This document shows, one piece after another, positions 7,966-17,143 of a DNA stretch of 64,000 nt. Source of the stretch: Winogradskyella litoriviva. Its GTDB lineage: Bacteria; Bacteroidota; Bacteroidia; Flavobacteriales; Flavobacteriaceae. A model generated the notes under the pieces. That model saw nothing but the letters and a program-made list of their open reading frames with translations, had not been told where the DNA came from and did no database searches. Every line of letters begins with the position of its first letter. Positions within the stretch are counted from its first letter, which is position 1. Made by a program: the position numbers and the translations under genes. Where the stretch lies: contig NZ_JABRWQ010000001.1 in assembly GCF_013249065.1 (NCBI RefSeq), positions 124,001 through 188,000 of the forward strand, written 5' to 3'.

Positions 7966-9702
7966 ATGAAAGAAACTCTAACCATAAAAAGTCAAATCAA
8001 AGACAACGAAACTACAGAACGTATTTCTGGCAGTGAAGCTGTTATAAAATGTTTGTTAGCTGAAGATGTTGATATTCTATATGGATATCCTGGAGGCGCA
8101 ATTATGCCTGTTTATGATGAATTATATAAATATCAAGATAAAATTCATCACGTCTTAGCACGTCATGAACAAGGCGCAACTCATGCCGCTCAAGGTTTCG
8201 CTCGTATTTCAGGAAGAGTTGGCGTTTGTATTGCAACGTCTGGTCCTGGTGCCACAAACCTTATCACCGGAATAGCTGATGCTCAAATAGACTCAACTCC
8301 AATGGTCTGCATTACAGGTCAAGTGGGCTCTCATTTACTAGGAAGTGATGCTTTTCAGGAAACTGATATTATTGGTATTTCAACACCTGTAACAAAATGG
8401 AATTATCAAATCACTAAGGCTTCAGAGATTCCCGAAATTATGGCCAAAGCATTTTACATAGCCAAAAGTGGTCGCCCAGGTCCTGTTTTAGTAGATATAA
8501 CAAAAGATGCACAGTTTGAAGAATTCGACTTTACATACAAAAAATGCACAAAAGTAAGAAGCTATAAAGCAGTTCCAGAAACAGATAGTTCTATGGTAAA
8601 AAAGGCTGCAGAATTAATAAATGCCGCAAAAAAACCAATGATTGTTTGGGGACAAGGTGTAATTCTAGGTGGAGCTGAAAAAGAATTAAAAGCCGTAATT
8701 GAAAAAGCAGGCATTCCTTCAGCATGGACAATTCTCGGTGCCTCTGCAATTCCAACTGCACATCCTTTAAATATTGGTATGGTAGGAATGCATGGAAATT
8801 ATGCGCCAAATAAATTAACAAATGAGTGCGATGTATTAATTGCAATTGGTATGCGTTTTGACGATCGTGTTACTGGCAATTTAGAAACCTATGCAAAACA
8901 AGCAAAGGTCATCCACTTTGAGATAGATCCTGCCGAAATTGATAAAAACGTAAAAACCGATGTCGCCGTTTTAGGTGATTCTAAAGAAAGTCTAACGCAA
9001 CTTTTACCATTACTAAATAAAAACAAACATTCTGAATGGCATCAAGAATTTAAAGATTTGTATGCTATAGAATACGACGAAGTAATTAAAAACGACTTAC
9101 ATCCAACCAAAGAAGGCCTAACTATGGGTGAAGTTTTAAAAGAAATAAACAAACAAACAGATGGAGAAGCAGCCATTGTTACAGATGTTGGTCAACATCA
9201 AATGATTGCTTGTCGCTATGCAGAGTTTAAAAACACAAGAAGTAACATTACCTCAGGAGGATTAGGCACTATGGGATTTGGTCTTCCAGCTGCAATTGGA
9301 GCAAAAATGGCTACACCAGAACGTGAAGTTATTTCTATTTCTGGTGATGGAGGATACCAAATGACAATTCAAGAATTGGGTACCATCTTTCAGCAAAAAG
9401 CAGCCGTAAAAGTAGTGGTTTTAAACAATGATTTTCTTGGCATGGTGCGTCAATGGCAGCAGTTATTTTTTGATAAACGCTATGCCTCTACAGAAATGAT
9501 AAACCCAAATTTTGTAGCCATAGCAGAAGGCTATTATATAAAAGCAAGAAAAGTAACAAAACGAGAAGAATTGGCAGATGCAGTAAAAGAAATGATAGAA
9601 AGTAAAGAAGCCTATTTCTTAGAAGTTTGTGTAGAAAAAGAGGATAACGTATTTCCAATGATTCCTACAGGAGCTTGTGTTTCAGATATAAGACTAAAAT
9701 AA
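7966..9702 (+). CDS. ilvB: Acetolactate synthase, large (catalytic) subunit
   Basis: This 578-residue thiamine-diphosphate enzyme condenses pyruvate with pyruvate or 2-oxobutyrate. The catalytic Glu is in ARHEQGATHAAQGFAR, followed by SGPGATNLITGIADA. The TPP/Mg motif is SGDGGYQMTIQELGT...VVLNND, and the FAD-binding middle domain contains GMRFDDRVTGN. A hydrophilic 25-residue N-terminal extension precedes the PYR domain. It lies 62 bp after ilvD and 2 bp before ilvN. Confidence 0.97.
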   Translation: MKETLTIKSQIKDNETTERISGSEAVIKCLLAEDVDILYGYPGGAIMPVYDELYKYQDKIHHVLARHEQGATHAAQGFARISGRVGVCIATSGPGATNLITGIADAQIDSTPMVCITGQVGSHLLGSDAFQETDIIGISTPVTKWNYQITKASEIPEIMAKAFYIAKSGRPGPVLVDITKDAQFEEFDFTYKKCTKVRSYKAVPETDSSMVKKAAELINAAKKPMIVWGQGVILGGAEKELKAVIEKAGIPSAWTILGASAIPTAHPLNIGMVGMHGNYAPNKLTNECDVLIAIGMRFDDRVTGNLETYAKQAKVIHFEIDPAEIDKNVKTDVAVLGDSKESLTQLLPLLNKNKHSEWHQEFKDLYAIEYDEVIKNDLHPTKEGLTMGEVLKEINKQTDGEAAIVTDVGQHQMIACRYAEFKNTRSNITSGGLGTMGFGLPAAIGAKMATPEREVISISGDGGYQMTIQELGTIFQQKAAVKVVVLNNDFLGMVRQWQQLFFDKRYASTEMINPNFVAIAEGYYIKARKVTKREELADAVKEMIESKEAYFLEVCVEKEDNVFPMIPTGACVSDIRLK

Positions 9703-9704
9703 GA

Positions 9705-10226
9705 ATGGAAGAGAAACAAAATTTTACGGTTTCGGTTTATACCGAAAACAATGTTGGGATATTAAACCGTTTGTCGGCAATATTTTTAAAACGTCATATT
9801 AATATTGAAAGTATGACCGTTTCAAAATCCGAAATTGAAGATGTACATAGATTTACATTTGTAGTCATAGTAACAAAAACTTTAATTAGAAAAGTCGTTG
9901 GTCAGTTAGAAAAACAAATTGAAGTTATTAGAGCCTTTTATCATACAGAAGACGAAATCATTTATCACGAAACAGCTTTATTTAAAATTTCATCAAAACA
10001 TTTGTATGATGAGACAATTCAGAATAAAATGAAATTTAGACGCGCACATATTATATCTATAACAGAAAATTATTTTGTTATTGAAGCTTCTGGCTTAAAG
10101 GAAGATATAGATAATATGTACGAAAAATTAAAACCATATGGCTTGTTACAATTTGTCCGTTCAGGTCGTATTGCCATAACAAGACCAAAAATGGCCATAT
10201 CAGAATTATTACTAGAAATTAATTAA
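9705..10226 (+). CDS. ilvN: Acetolactate synthase, small (regulatory) subunit
   Basis: I take the ATG at 9705, two bases after the ilvB stop, giving 173 residues. The longer frame from 9675 only reads through the ilvB end. The N-terminal ACT domain is clear ([34 protein letters not shown]), followed by the IlvH-type C-terminal domain. This subunit binds valine and activates IlvB. The protein ends near the usual length of the long IlvH form. Confidence 0.95.
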   Translation: MEEKQNFTVSVYTENNVGILNRLSAIFLKRHINIESMTVSKSEIEDVHRFTFVVIVTKTLIRKVVGQLEKQIEVIRAFYHTEDEIIYHETALFKISSKHLYDETIQNKMKFRRAHIISITENYFVIEASGLKEDIDNMYEKLKPYGLLQFVRSGRIAITRPKMAISELLLEIN

Positions 10227-10242
10227 AAGATTAAATAAAATC

Positions 10243-11742
10243 ATGTCAAATTATTTTAACACATTACCATTAAGAGAACAATTAGGGCAATTGGGAAAAT
10301 GTCGTTTTATGGATGCTTCAGAATTTGAAGATGGCGTAAACGCATTATTAGGAAAGAAAATAGTGATTGTAGGTTGTGGAGCACAAGGCCTTAACCAAGG
10401 TTTAAATATGCGCGATTCCGGATTAGATATTTCATATGCCTTAAGACAAGTTGCTATTGATGAAAAACGTGATTCATACAAAAATGCAACATCTAACGGA
10501 TTTAATGTTGGTACATACCAAGAATTAATTCCAACTGCAGATTTAGTCTTAAATTTAACTCCAGACAAACAACATACTAGTGTTGTAAAAGCTGTGATGC
10601 CATTAATGAAAAAAGGGGCAACACTAAGCTATTCTCATGGTTTTAACATCGTTGAAGAAGGCACTAAAATCCGTGAAGATTTAACTGTTATAATGGTAGC
10701 ACCAAAGTGTCCAGGAACAGAAGTTAGAGAAGAATACAAGCGTGGTTTTGGTGTGCCAACACTAACCGCAGTTCACCCAGAAAATGACCCTGAAGGTAAA
10801 GGTTGGGCACAAGCAAAAGCTTATGCTGCAGCAACAGGCGGACATCGTGCTGGTGTTTTAGAATCTTCTTTTATAGCAGAAGTGAAATCTGATTTAATGG
10901 GAGAACAAACCATTCTTTGTGGTTTGCTACAAACTGGAGCAATTTTATCTTTCGATAAAATGGTAGAAGAAGGTATTGAGCCTGGCTATGCTGCTAAATT
11001 AATTCAATTTGGTTGGGAAACTATTACTGAAGCTTTAAAACATGGAGGAATCACTAATATGATGGATCGTCTATCTAATCCTGCAAAAATTAAAGCTTAC
11101 GAATTATCCGAAGAACTTAAAGGTATTATGCGTCCATTATTTGAAAAGCATATGGATGATATTATATCTGGCCATTTCTCAAAAACAATGATGGAAGATT
11201 GGGCAAATGATGATATTAACTTATTAACTTGGAGAGCAGCTACTGGAGAAACTGCTTTTGAAAAAACAGCTTTAACTTCAGAGCATATTTCTGAGCAAGA
11301 ATATTTTGATAATGGTGTCTTATTGGTCGCTTTCGTAAAATCTGGAGTAGAACTAGCATTTGAAACCATGGTTGCTGCAGGTATAATTGAAGATTCTGCT
11401 TATTACGAATCTTTACATGAATTACCGTTAATTGCTAACACTATCGCTAGAAAGAAATTATTTGAAATGAACCGAGTTATTTCTGATACTGCAGAATATG
11501 GTTGTTATTTATTTGACCATGCTTGCAAACCTTTATTAACTGATTTTATGAAAACGGTAGACACTTCAATTATAGGTAAGCCATTTTCAAAATCAACAGG
11601 TGTTGATAATGTAGAATTAATTGCTATTAATGATGCCATAAGAAATCATCCAATTGAAGCTGTTGGGCAACGTTTACGTGCAGCGATGACCGCAATGAAA
11701 GTAATTAAAACTGAAGATGCTAAAGAATCTGTATTAGCATAA
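10243..11742 (+). CDS. ilvC: Ketol-acid reductoisomerase, class II (long form)
   Basis: At 499 residues this is the long (class II) form with two knotted C-terminal domains, as in E. coli, not the 330-residue class I form. The NADPH-binding motif is [12 protein letters not shown] (about residues 44-55). The active-site segment is [11 protein letters not shown]...[23 protein letters not shown], and metal-binding acidic residues lie in [15 protein letters not shown]. It catalyses isomeroreduction of acetolactate and acetohydroxybutyrate and follows ilvN by 16 bp. Confidence 0.97.
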   Translation: MSNYFNTLPLREQLGQLGKCRFMDASEFEDGVNALLGKKIVIVGCGAQGLNQGLNMRDSGLDISYALRQVAIDEKRDSYKNATSNGFNVGTYQELIPTADLVLNLTPDKQHTSVVKAVMPLMKKGATLSYSHGFNIVEEGTKIREDLTVIMVAPKCPGTEVREEYKRGFGVPTLTAVHPENDPEGKGWAQAKAYAAATGGHRAGVLESSFIAEVKSDLMGEQTILCGLLQTGAILSFDKMVEEGIEPGYAAKLIQFGWETITEALKHGGITNMMDRLSNPAKIKAYELSEELKGIMRPLFEKHMDDIISGHFSKTMMEDWANDDINLLTWRAATGETAFEKTALTSEHISEQEYFDNGVLLVAFVKSGVELAFETMVAAGIIEDSAYYESLHELPLIANTIARKKLFEMNRVISDTAEYGCYLFDHACKPLLTDFMKTVDTSIIGKPFSKSTGVDNVELIAINDAIRNHPIEAVGQRLRAAMTAMKVIKTEDAKESVLA

Positions 11743-11750
11743 TACAATTA

Positions 11751-11804
11751 ACCTACAAGATTTTTATGATGGCCATGCATTGTCAAAGTAAAAACCTTGT
11801 AGGT
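11751..11804 (+). repeat. Intergenic palindromic repeat (CCTACAAG family), ilvC-ilvA
   Basis: ACCTACAAG (11751-11759) and its exact complement CTTGTAGGT (11796-11804) flank a 36-base spacer. The same arms recur between genes of the arg operon at about 17060, 19024, 19071 and 21204. The spacer here differs from those copies, which suggests a degenerate or composite element. Confidence 0.6.
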
Positions 11805-11820
11805 TTTTAAATTAAAGATA

Positions 11821-11838
11821 TTCCCTTTTTTAAGGGAA
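11821..11838 (+). repeat. Short palindrome just ahead of ilvA (TTCCC...GGGAA)
   Basis: TTCCCTTTTTTAAGGGAA forms a small hairpin ending 6 bp before the ilvA ATG. Similar TTCCC/GGGAA-type palindromes stand directly ahead of argC (17120) and of the metallophosphoesterase gene (57205), and one follows the AhpD-like gene (49224). Confidence 0.45.
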
Positions 11839-11844
11839 GAAAAC

Positions 11845-13113
11845 ATGAAAGAAACTAAAACTAAATATAGACCAACTCTAAAATCCATTGAGGCTGCGGC
11901 AGAAAAACTAAATGGTATTGCTTCTGTAACGCCTCTTATAAAAAACTCAAGATATTCTAAACATTTTAAAGCTAATATATATCTTAAAAGAGAAGACTTA
12001 CAAGAAGTTCGTTCATATAAAATTAGAGGAGCTTATAATAAAATTTCATCCTTAGATAAAACTCATATCGAAAATGGAATTGTATGCGCAAGTGCGGGAA
12101 ATCATGCACAAGGCGTAGCTATTTCTTGTAAACTTTTAAAAATTAGAGGTACAATTTTTATGCCTGCACCAACACCTAATCAAAAAATTGAACAGGTAAA
12201 AATGTTTGGTGAAGATTATGTTGATATTGTTTTAGTTGGTGATACTTTTGACGATGCTTACCATGCAGCAATGCAACAGAGTAAAGACATGGATAAGACA
12301 TTTGTACACCCATTTAACGACGAAAAGGTTATTGAAGGACAAGCAACAGTTGGATTAGAAATAATTGATCAAGCTAAAGAGCATCCTATTGATTATGTTT
12401 TTGTTCCTGTAGGAGGAGGTGGTTTAGCCTCTGGTCTATCTTCCGTTTTTAAACTACTATCTCCACAAACAAAAATAATTAGTGTAGAACCAAAAGGGGC
12501 TGCAGCTATGTTAAATTCTATTAGATCTAACCAAAATATTGAATTAGATACTATAGATAATTTTGTCGATGGTGCTGCTGTTAAACGCGTTGGAGATTTA
12601 AACTTCGCCATATGTAAAGAAACAATACATCGGGTAGTTACGGTAGAAGAAGGAGAAATTTGCCAAACCATTTTAGATTTATATAATAAAGACGCTATTG
12701 TAGTTGAGCCTGCAGGCGCTTTAAGTCTTTGTGCTTTAGAACAATTTAAAGACGAGATTAAAGATAAAAATGTAGTGTGTGTTATAAGTGGAAGTAATAA
12801 CGACATTACAAGAATGGCAGAAATTAAAGAACGTGCCCTACTCTATGCCAACCTTAAACATTATTTTATCATTAAATTTCCTCAACGAGCAGGAGCTCTA
12901 CGGGATTTTGTTGTAGACATTTTAGGTCCAACGGATGATATTACACATTTTGAATACACTAAAAAAGCCAATAGGGAAAACGATGTTGCTGTTGTTGGCT
13001 TACAATTAAAATCTCCCGAAGATTTAGATCCATTAATTTCCAAAATGAAACAACATAATTTCTTCGGAGATTACCTAAATAACAAACCAGATTTATTTCA
13101 GTTTTTAGTATAG
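11845..13113 (+). CDS. ilvA: Threonine ammonia-lyase (threonine deaminase)
   Basis: This 422-residue PLP enzyme converts threonine to 2-oxobutyrate, the committed step to isoleucine. The PLP lysine is in VRSYKIRGAYNK (about residue 60), the phosphate-binding Gly loop is VGGGGLASG, and ASAGNHAQGVA is the substrate loop. The C-terminal 80 residues (HYFIIKFPQRAGALRDFVVDILG...) form one ACT-like regulatory domain. This is the short IlvA form with a single regulatory domain. It is the last ilv gene, 102 bp after ilvC. Confidence 0.95.
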   Translation: MKETKTKYRPTLKSIEAAAEKLNGIASVTPLIKNSRYSKHFKANIYLKREDLQEVRSYKIRGAYNKISSLDKTHIENGIVCASAGNHAQGVAISCKLLKIRGTIFMPAPTPNQKIEQVKMFGEDYVDIVLVGDTFDDAYHAAMQQSKDMDKTFVHPFNDEKVIEGQATVGLEIIDQAKEHPIDYVFVPVGGGGLASGLSSVFKLLSPQTKIISVEPKGAAAMLNSIRSNQNIELDTIDNFVDGAAVKRVGDLNFAICKETIHRVVTVEEGEICQTILDLYNKDAIVVEPAGALSLCALEQFKDEIKDKNVVCVISGSNNDITRMAEIKERALLYANLKHYFIIKFPQRAGALRDFVVDILGPTDDITHFEYTKKANRENDVAVVGLQLKSPEDLDPLISKMKQHNFFGDYLNNKPDLFQFLV

Positions 13114-13185
13114 TATAACAAAAACTTAACGTTCTAAAAAAGTGCTTTTAGTATCTTTATTAATAATATTTTAGAATAAATAATT

Positions 13186-14778
13186 ATGACTTCAACATTT
13201 GCAAATATTCCAGAGCAATTTAAAATTAAAACATTAGTTAATCAAAACACCTATTTAGTTGATGGTGCATTAATACCGTGGAGAGGAGATACTTCTAATG
13301 TTTATTCTACAATTTCTTCAACAGAAGATTATAAACCAACTCTTTTAGGAACTATTCCAACTTTAGGCAAAAAAGAAGCTATAAAAGCATTAGATGCTGC
13401 TGTTTCTGCTTACAACAAAGGACAAGGTTTATGGCCAACAATGAAAGTTGAAAACAGGATTGCTTGTATGGAAAAGTTTGTTGAACATATGAAAACTAAA
13501 CGAGATGAAGTTGTAAAACTATTAATGTGGGAAATTGGTAAAAACCTATCTGATTCTCAAAAAGAATTCGACAGAACTGTAGAATATATATACGATACCA
13601 TTGAAGACTACAAGCAAATGGATCGAAATAGTGCAAAGTTTGATAAACATGATGGTGTCTATGCTCACATCAAAAGAGGACCATTGGGTGTTGTTTTATG
13701 TTTAGGACCATATAACTATCCATTAAATGAAACATTCGCATTATTAATTCCTGCTATAATGATGGGTAATACAACCATTTTTAAACCAGCAAAACACGGT
13801 GTTCTATTAATTACACCTTTGTTAGAGGCTTTTAGAGATAGTTTCCCAAAAGGCGTTGTAAACATTATTTACGGACGTGGAAGAACCGTTGCTGCACCTA
13901 TAATGCAAACAGGCAAAGTTGATGTTTTAGCTTTAATAGGCAATAGTAAATCGGCTAATGCTTTACAAAATCAACACCCAAAAAGTAACAGATTGCGTTT
14001 AGTACTAGGATTAGAAGCTAAAAATCCAGCAATCGTACTTCCAGACGCTGATTTAGATTTAGCAATAGACGAATGTATTGCAGGTACAACATCATTCAAT
14101 GGTCAACGTTGTACAGCCTTAAAAGTATTATATGTACATGAAGCAATTGTGGAAGAGTTTAACAAACGTTTTTCAGCTAAAGTAGATGCGCTAAAATTTG
14201 GTAATCCTTGGGAAGATGATGCCAAATTAACACCACTTCCAGAGCCAGACAAGCCAGATTATATTCAAGATTTAATAAACGATGCCACAGAGAAAGGAGC
14301 TCAAGTCATTAACTCTAAAGGAGGAGAAACAACTGAAAATTATATTTTTCCTGCTGTATTATATCCTGTAACAAAAGACATGCGCGTTTTTCAAGAAGAG
14401 CAATTTGGACCAGTAATTCCAGTAGTTCCATTTTCAGATATTGAAGAACCATTAGATGATATGGCAGAATCTAATTACGGTCAACAAGTGAGTTTATTTG
14501 GTAAAGATGTAAAAACTCTGGCGCCATTAATTGATACTTTAGTGAATTTAGTTTGTCGTGTAAACCTTAATAGTTCTTGTCAACGTGGTCCAGACGTTTA
14601 TCCTTTTACGGGACGAAAAGATTCGGCTGTAGCAACGTTAAGTGTCCATGATGCTTTACGTTCATTTTCAATTAGAACTTTTGTAGCTTCTAAAGACAAC
14701 GATTACAACAATGGTATTTTAAAGGATTTACTAGATTCTAGAGCTTCAAATTTTGTGAGCACAGATTATATTCTGTAA
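13186..14778 (+). CDS. gapN: GapN-like NADP-dependent non-phosphorylating glyceraldehyde-3-phosphate dehydrogenase
   Basis: The 530-residue protein belongs to the aldehyde dehydrogenase superfamily and most resembles the GapN group, which oxidises glyceraldehyde-3-phosphate directly to 3-phosphoglycerate and makes NADPH. Seen: oxyanion Asn177 in [10 protein letters not shown], the lysine in IFKPAKH, and the catalytic Cys309 in [10 protein letters not shown]. The general-base motif normally read as L-E-L-G-G-K is here L-G-L-E-A-K (274-279), so the usual Glu position is Gly. It starts 72 bp after ilvA and may be a separate unit. The exact substrate is inferred. Confidence 0.75.
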   Translation: MTSTFANIPEQFKIKTLVNQNTYLVDGALIPWRGDTSNVYSTISSTEDYKPTLLGTIPTLGKKEAIKALDAAVSAYNKGQGLWPTMKVENRIACMEKFVEHMKTKRDEVVKLLMWEIGKNLSDSQKEFDRTVEYIYDTIEDYKQMDRNSAKFDKHDGVYAHIKRGPLGVVLCLGPYNYPLNETFALLIPAIMMGNTTIFKPAKHGVLLITPLLEAFRDSFPKGVVNIIYGRGRTVAAPIMQTGKVDVLALIGNSKSANALQNQHPKSNRLRLVLGLEAKNPAIVLPDADLDLAIDECIAGTTSFNGQRCTALKVLYVHEAIVEEFNKRFSAKVDALKFGNPWEDDAKLTPLPEPDKPDYIQDLINDATEKGAQVINSKGGETTENYIFPAVLYPVTKDMRVFQEEQFGPVIPVVPFSDIEEPLDDMAESNYGQQVSLFGKDVKTLAPLIDTLVNLVCRVNLNSSCQRGPDVYPFTGRKDSAVATLSVHDALRSFSIRTFVASKDNDYNNGILKDLLDSRASNFVSTDYIL

Positions 14779-14909
14779 TAAAACGTGTATCAAAACACTT
14801 ATTAATGAAATATTTACAGTTTTATTTAAAAGAATTATGAAATTCGTAAAACTTAAAAAAAAGAACTTGTTTTAAGATTATTATTAAATAATAATTCTAA
14901 ATTTACACT

Positions 14910-14972
14910 ATGTTAAGTCAAAAAAATAGAATAGAAAGACCCACACGCTCGTCAAACTTGCGACGTCGCTAA
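14910..14972 (+). CDS. Putative arginine leader peptide 1 (20 aa)
   Basis: ATG 14910 opens MLSQKNRIERPTRSSNLRRR with stop TAA at 14970-14972. Six of twenty residues are Arg, three of them consecutive just before the stop (CGA CGT CGC). It lies 228 bp ahead of an operon devoted to arginine synthesis. This is the layout of a classical attenuation leader. The last Arg codons form a self-complementary GCGACGTCGC (14960-14969). No experimental or comparative evidence is available to me. Confidence 0.6.
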   Translation: MLSQKNRIERPTRSSNLRRR

Positions 14973-15016
14973 TGGAACTACTTTAAACCATTTAGTTAAT
15001 CTTTTATTTTTTTACA

Positions 15017-15112
15017 TTGAACAATTCAAATAACATATTTTCCACTTTAGATTTAGTACTACCCGTTTCAACCAGAAACACATTACGTTGTGTTCGTAAT
15101 CGTCGCCCGTAA
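15017..15112 (+). CDS. Putative second arginine-rich leader ORF (TTG start)
   Basis: This frame opens after a TAG and could start at TTG 15017. It ends ...STRNTLRCVRNRRP and stop TAA 15110-15112, with five Arg among the last twelve residues. The frame has no ATG. Its end overlaps the hairpin ATTACG/CGTAAT (15082-15100). It may be a second sensor of arginine supply downstream of leader 1, or an accident of GC-richer RNA structure. Confidence 0.35.
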   Translation: MNNSNNIFSTLDLVLPVSTRNTLRCVRNRRP

Positions 15113-15151
15113 GGGTACATTATTATTTAGGAACTCAGGTGCGTCCAGTTC
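15082..15151 (+). promoter_or_regulatory. Candidate arg attenuator structures
   Basis: ATTACG (15082-15087) pairs with CGTAAT (15095-15100). CGTCGC (15101-15106) can pair with GCGACG inside leader 1 (14960-14965). GAACT (15131-15135) pairs with AGTTC (15147-15151), with GG/CC inside, followed by a pyrimidine-rich stretch. Together they could form alternative folds set by ribosome position. The last hairpin lacks a clean T run. The rest of 14779-15199 is AT-rich with nothing else recognised. Confidence 0.35.
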
Positions 15152-15199
15152 TTCTTTCAAAAACAAAACCACATTTTTTAATATTAAAACTCAATTACA

Positions 15200-15829
15200 A
15201 TGAAAATTGTTATTGCTGATAAATCACATAGCATATACGCAGAAACGATATGCAAAACTATTGCAGATGCTGCTCAAGTAAGAGGTACTGGTATTGCAAA
15301 ACGAAAACCAGAATATATCATTAACAAAATGGAAAATGGTAACGCTGTAATCGCTTTAGACGGTGATAAGTTTGCCGGTTTCTGTTATATTGAAGCTTGG
15401 AGTCATGGTAAATTTGTTGCCAATTCCGGACTCATTGTTCATCCAGATTTTAGAAATCTAGGTCTAGCCAAAAAGATTAAAAAAGTCATTTTTGAACATT
15501 CTAGAACTAAATTCCCAGACGCTAAAGTTTTTAGTATTACAACAGGTTTAGCTGTTATGAAAATGAATAGCGAACTTGGCTATAAACCTGTGACGTTTTC
15601 AGAATTAACTGATGACCAATCTTTTTGGAAAGGCTGTCAAACTTGTAAAAACTTTGATGTTTTAACAAGAACAGAACAAAAAATGTGTCTGTGTACAGGT
15701 ATGCTTTACGACCCAAAAAAGACCCAAGAAACAAAACCAAAAGAACACAATTACGACAAAAAAGCATGGACGAGATTGAAAAATTTAAAACAATCTATGT
15801 TCTTAAAAAAAGATAAAAAAGATGAGTAA
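15200..15829 (+). CDS. GNAT acetyltransferase, probable N-acylglutamate synthase of the arg operon
   Basis: The 209-residue protein has the GNAT fold: a central strand pair with HPDFRNLGLAKKIKK (acyl-CoA loop R-N-L-G-L-A, 85-90) and a late FSITTGLAVMKMNSELGYKPV segment. The C-terminal extension carries C146xxC149 and C163xC165, a possible metal site. It is the first gene of the arginine operon and overlaps argG by 8 bp. No other acylglutamate synthase is in the operon, so I infer it makes N-acyl-(probably N-succinyl-)glutamate. That is inference from position. Confidence 0.7.
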   Translation: MKIVIADKSHSIYAETICKTIADAAQVRGTGIAKRKPEYIINKMENGNAVIALDGDKFAGFCYIEAWSHGKFVANSGLIVHPDFRNLGLAKKIKKVIFEHSRTKFPDAKVFSITTGLAVMKMNSELGYKPVTFSELTDDQSFWKGCQTCKNFDVLTRTEQKMCLCTGMLYDPKKTQETKPKEHNYDKKAWTRLKNLKQSMFLKKDKKDE

Positions 15830-17003
15830 GAAATTAGTTATAGCATACAGTGGTGGATTAGACACATCCTATTGCGCAGTAAGTTTAAGTAAAGCAGGTT
15901 ACGACGTCCATGCTGTGAGTGTAAATACGGGTGGTTTTTCTGATGACGAAATAAAAAATATTGAGGCAAATGCTTACAAAATGGGTGTTTCAACATACAA
16001 GAATATTGATGCCATTGCCTCATATTATGACAAAGTAATAAAATATTTAATATTCGGAAATGTATTAAAGAATAATACCTATCCGCTATCTGTAAGTGCA
16101 GAACGTATTATTCAGGCCATTGAAATTATTGAATACGCTAAAAGTATTGATGCCGAATATATTGCACACGGAAGTACAGGTGCAGGAAACGACCAAGTAC
16201 GTTTTGATATGATTTTTCAAACCTTAGCACCAAACATTAAGATTATTACGCCTATTAGAGATGGAAGTTTAAGCAGACAAGAAGAAATTGATTACCTAAA
16301 AGACAACGGCATCGACATGTCTTGGGAAAAAGCTAAATATTCGGTAAACAAAGGACTTTGGGGAACAAGTGTTGGAGGTTCTGAAACCTTGACTTCTGAA
16401 AAACCTTTACCTGAATCAGCATTTCCTTCGCAATTAAAACATACCGAACCAGAAAAAGTAGTGCTCTCATTTTCTAAAGGGGAATTAGTAGCTATAAATG
16501 GAGAAGAAAACAGCCCAGAAGTAAATATTGAAGTACTAAACACGCTCGCTTCAGCTTATGCTATCGGAAGGGATATTCATGTTGGAGATACTATTGTTGG
16601 TATCAAAGGACGCGTTGGATTTGAAGCTGCTGCTGCCCTAATTACCATAAAAGCACATCATTTATTAGAGAAACATACACTTACTAAATGGCAATTACAA
16701 CATAAGGATTATATGTCTAATTTCTATGGTATGCATTTGCATGAAGGTCAATATTTAGACCCAGTAATGCGCGACATGGAAGCCTTCTTACAAAGTAGCC
16801 AAGACAAAGTAACAGGCGATGTTTTTGTAACCTTGAAGCCTTATCACTTTGATTTAGATGGTATTTCATCTCAACACGATTTAATGAGTGCCAAATTTGG
16901 AAGTTATGGTGAAGAAAATAAAGGCTGGACAGCAGATGAAGCCAAAGGGTTTATTAAAATAGTTGGAAATCAAAATAAGATTTATCAGCAGGTCAATAAT
17001 TAG
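15822..17003 (+). CDS. argG: Argininosuccinate synthase
   Basis: This 393-residue ATP-dependent ligase joins citrulline and aspartate. The N-terminal PP-loop is VIAYSGGLDTSYCAVSL. Later signatures are AHGSTGAGNDQVRFD (about 116-130), the citrulline/aspartate loop TPIRDGSLSRQEEIDYLK, and SVNKGLWGTSVGGSE. Length is typical of the type with a shorter C terminus. It overlaps the GNAT gene by 8 bp, so translation is probably coupled. Placing argG near the front of the operon is common in flavobacteria. Confidence 0.96.
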   Translation: MSKKLVIAYSGGLDTSYCAVSLSKAGYDVHAVSVNTGGFSDDEIKNIEANAYKMGVSTYKNIDAIASYYDKVIKYLIFGNVLKNNTYPLSVSAERIIQAIEIIEYAKSIDAEYIAHGSTGAGNDQVRFDMIFQTLAPNIKIITPIRDGSLSRQEEIDYLKDNGIDMSWEKAKYSVNKGLWGTSVGGSETLTSEKPLPESAFPSQLKHTEPEKVVLSFSKGELVAINGEENSPEVNIEVLNTLASAYAIGRDIHVGDTIVGIKGRVGFEAAAALITIKAHHLLEKHTLTKWQLQHKDYMSNFYGMHLHEGQYLDPVMRDMEAFLQSSQDKVTGDVFVTLKPYHFDLDGISSQHDLMSAKFGSYGEENKGWTADEAKGFIKIVGNQNKIYQQVNN

Positions 17004-17013
17004 TCCTGTCTTG

Positions 17014-17086
17014 ACCTAGGAGGTTTTTAAAACCTAGCTGGTCTGAAAAATTACCTTATCCTGCAAGGTTTCAAAAACCTTGTAGG
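17014..17086 (+). repeat. Two palindromic repeats between argG and argC
   Basis: Unit 1 (17014-17045) is an imperfect palindrome around AGGTTTTTAAAACCT. Unit 2 (17060-17086) reads CCTGCAAGGTTTC and then AAAAACCTTGTAGG, a strong hairpin. Unit 2 recurs almost unchanged at 21204-21234 and, in both orientations, at 19024-19098. Confidence 0.75.
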
Positions 17087-17119
17087 TTTCAAACTAAGAA
17101 TTAGGTTCAATTAAAAAGA

Positions 17120-17136
17120 TTCCCACTTCCGTGGAA
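17120..17136 (+). repeat. Short palindrome just ahead of argC
   Basis: TTCCCACTTCCGTGGAA forms a small stem 7 bp before the argC ATG. It matches in shape and position the ones ahead of ilvA and of the metallophosphoesterase gene at 57229. Confidence 0.4.
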
Positions 17137-17143
17137 AATAGAT

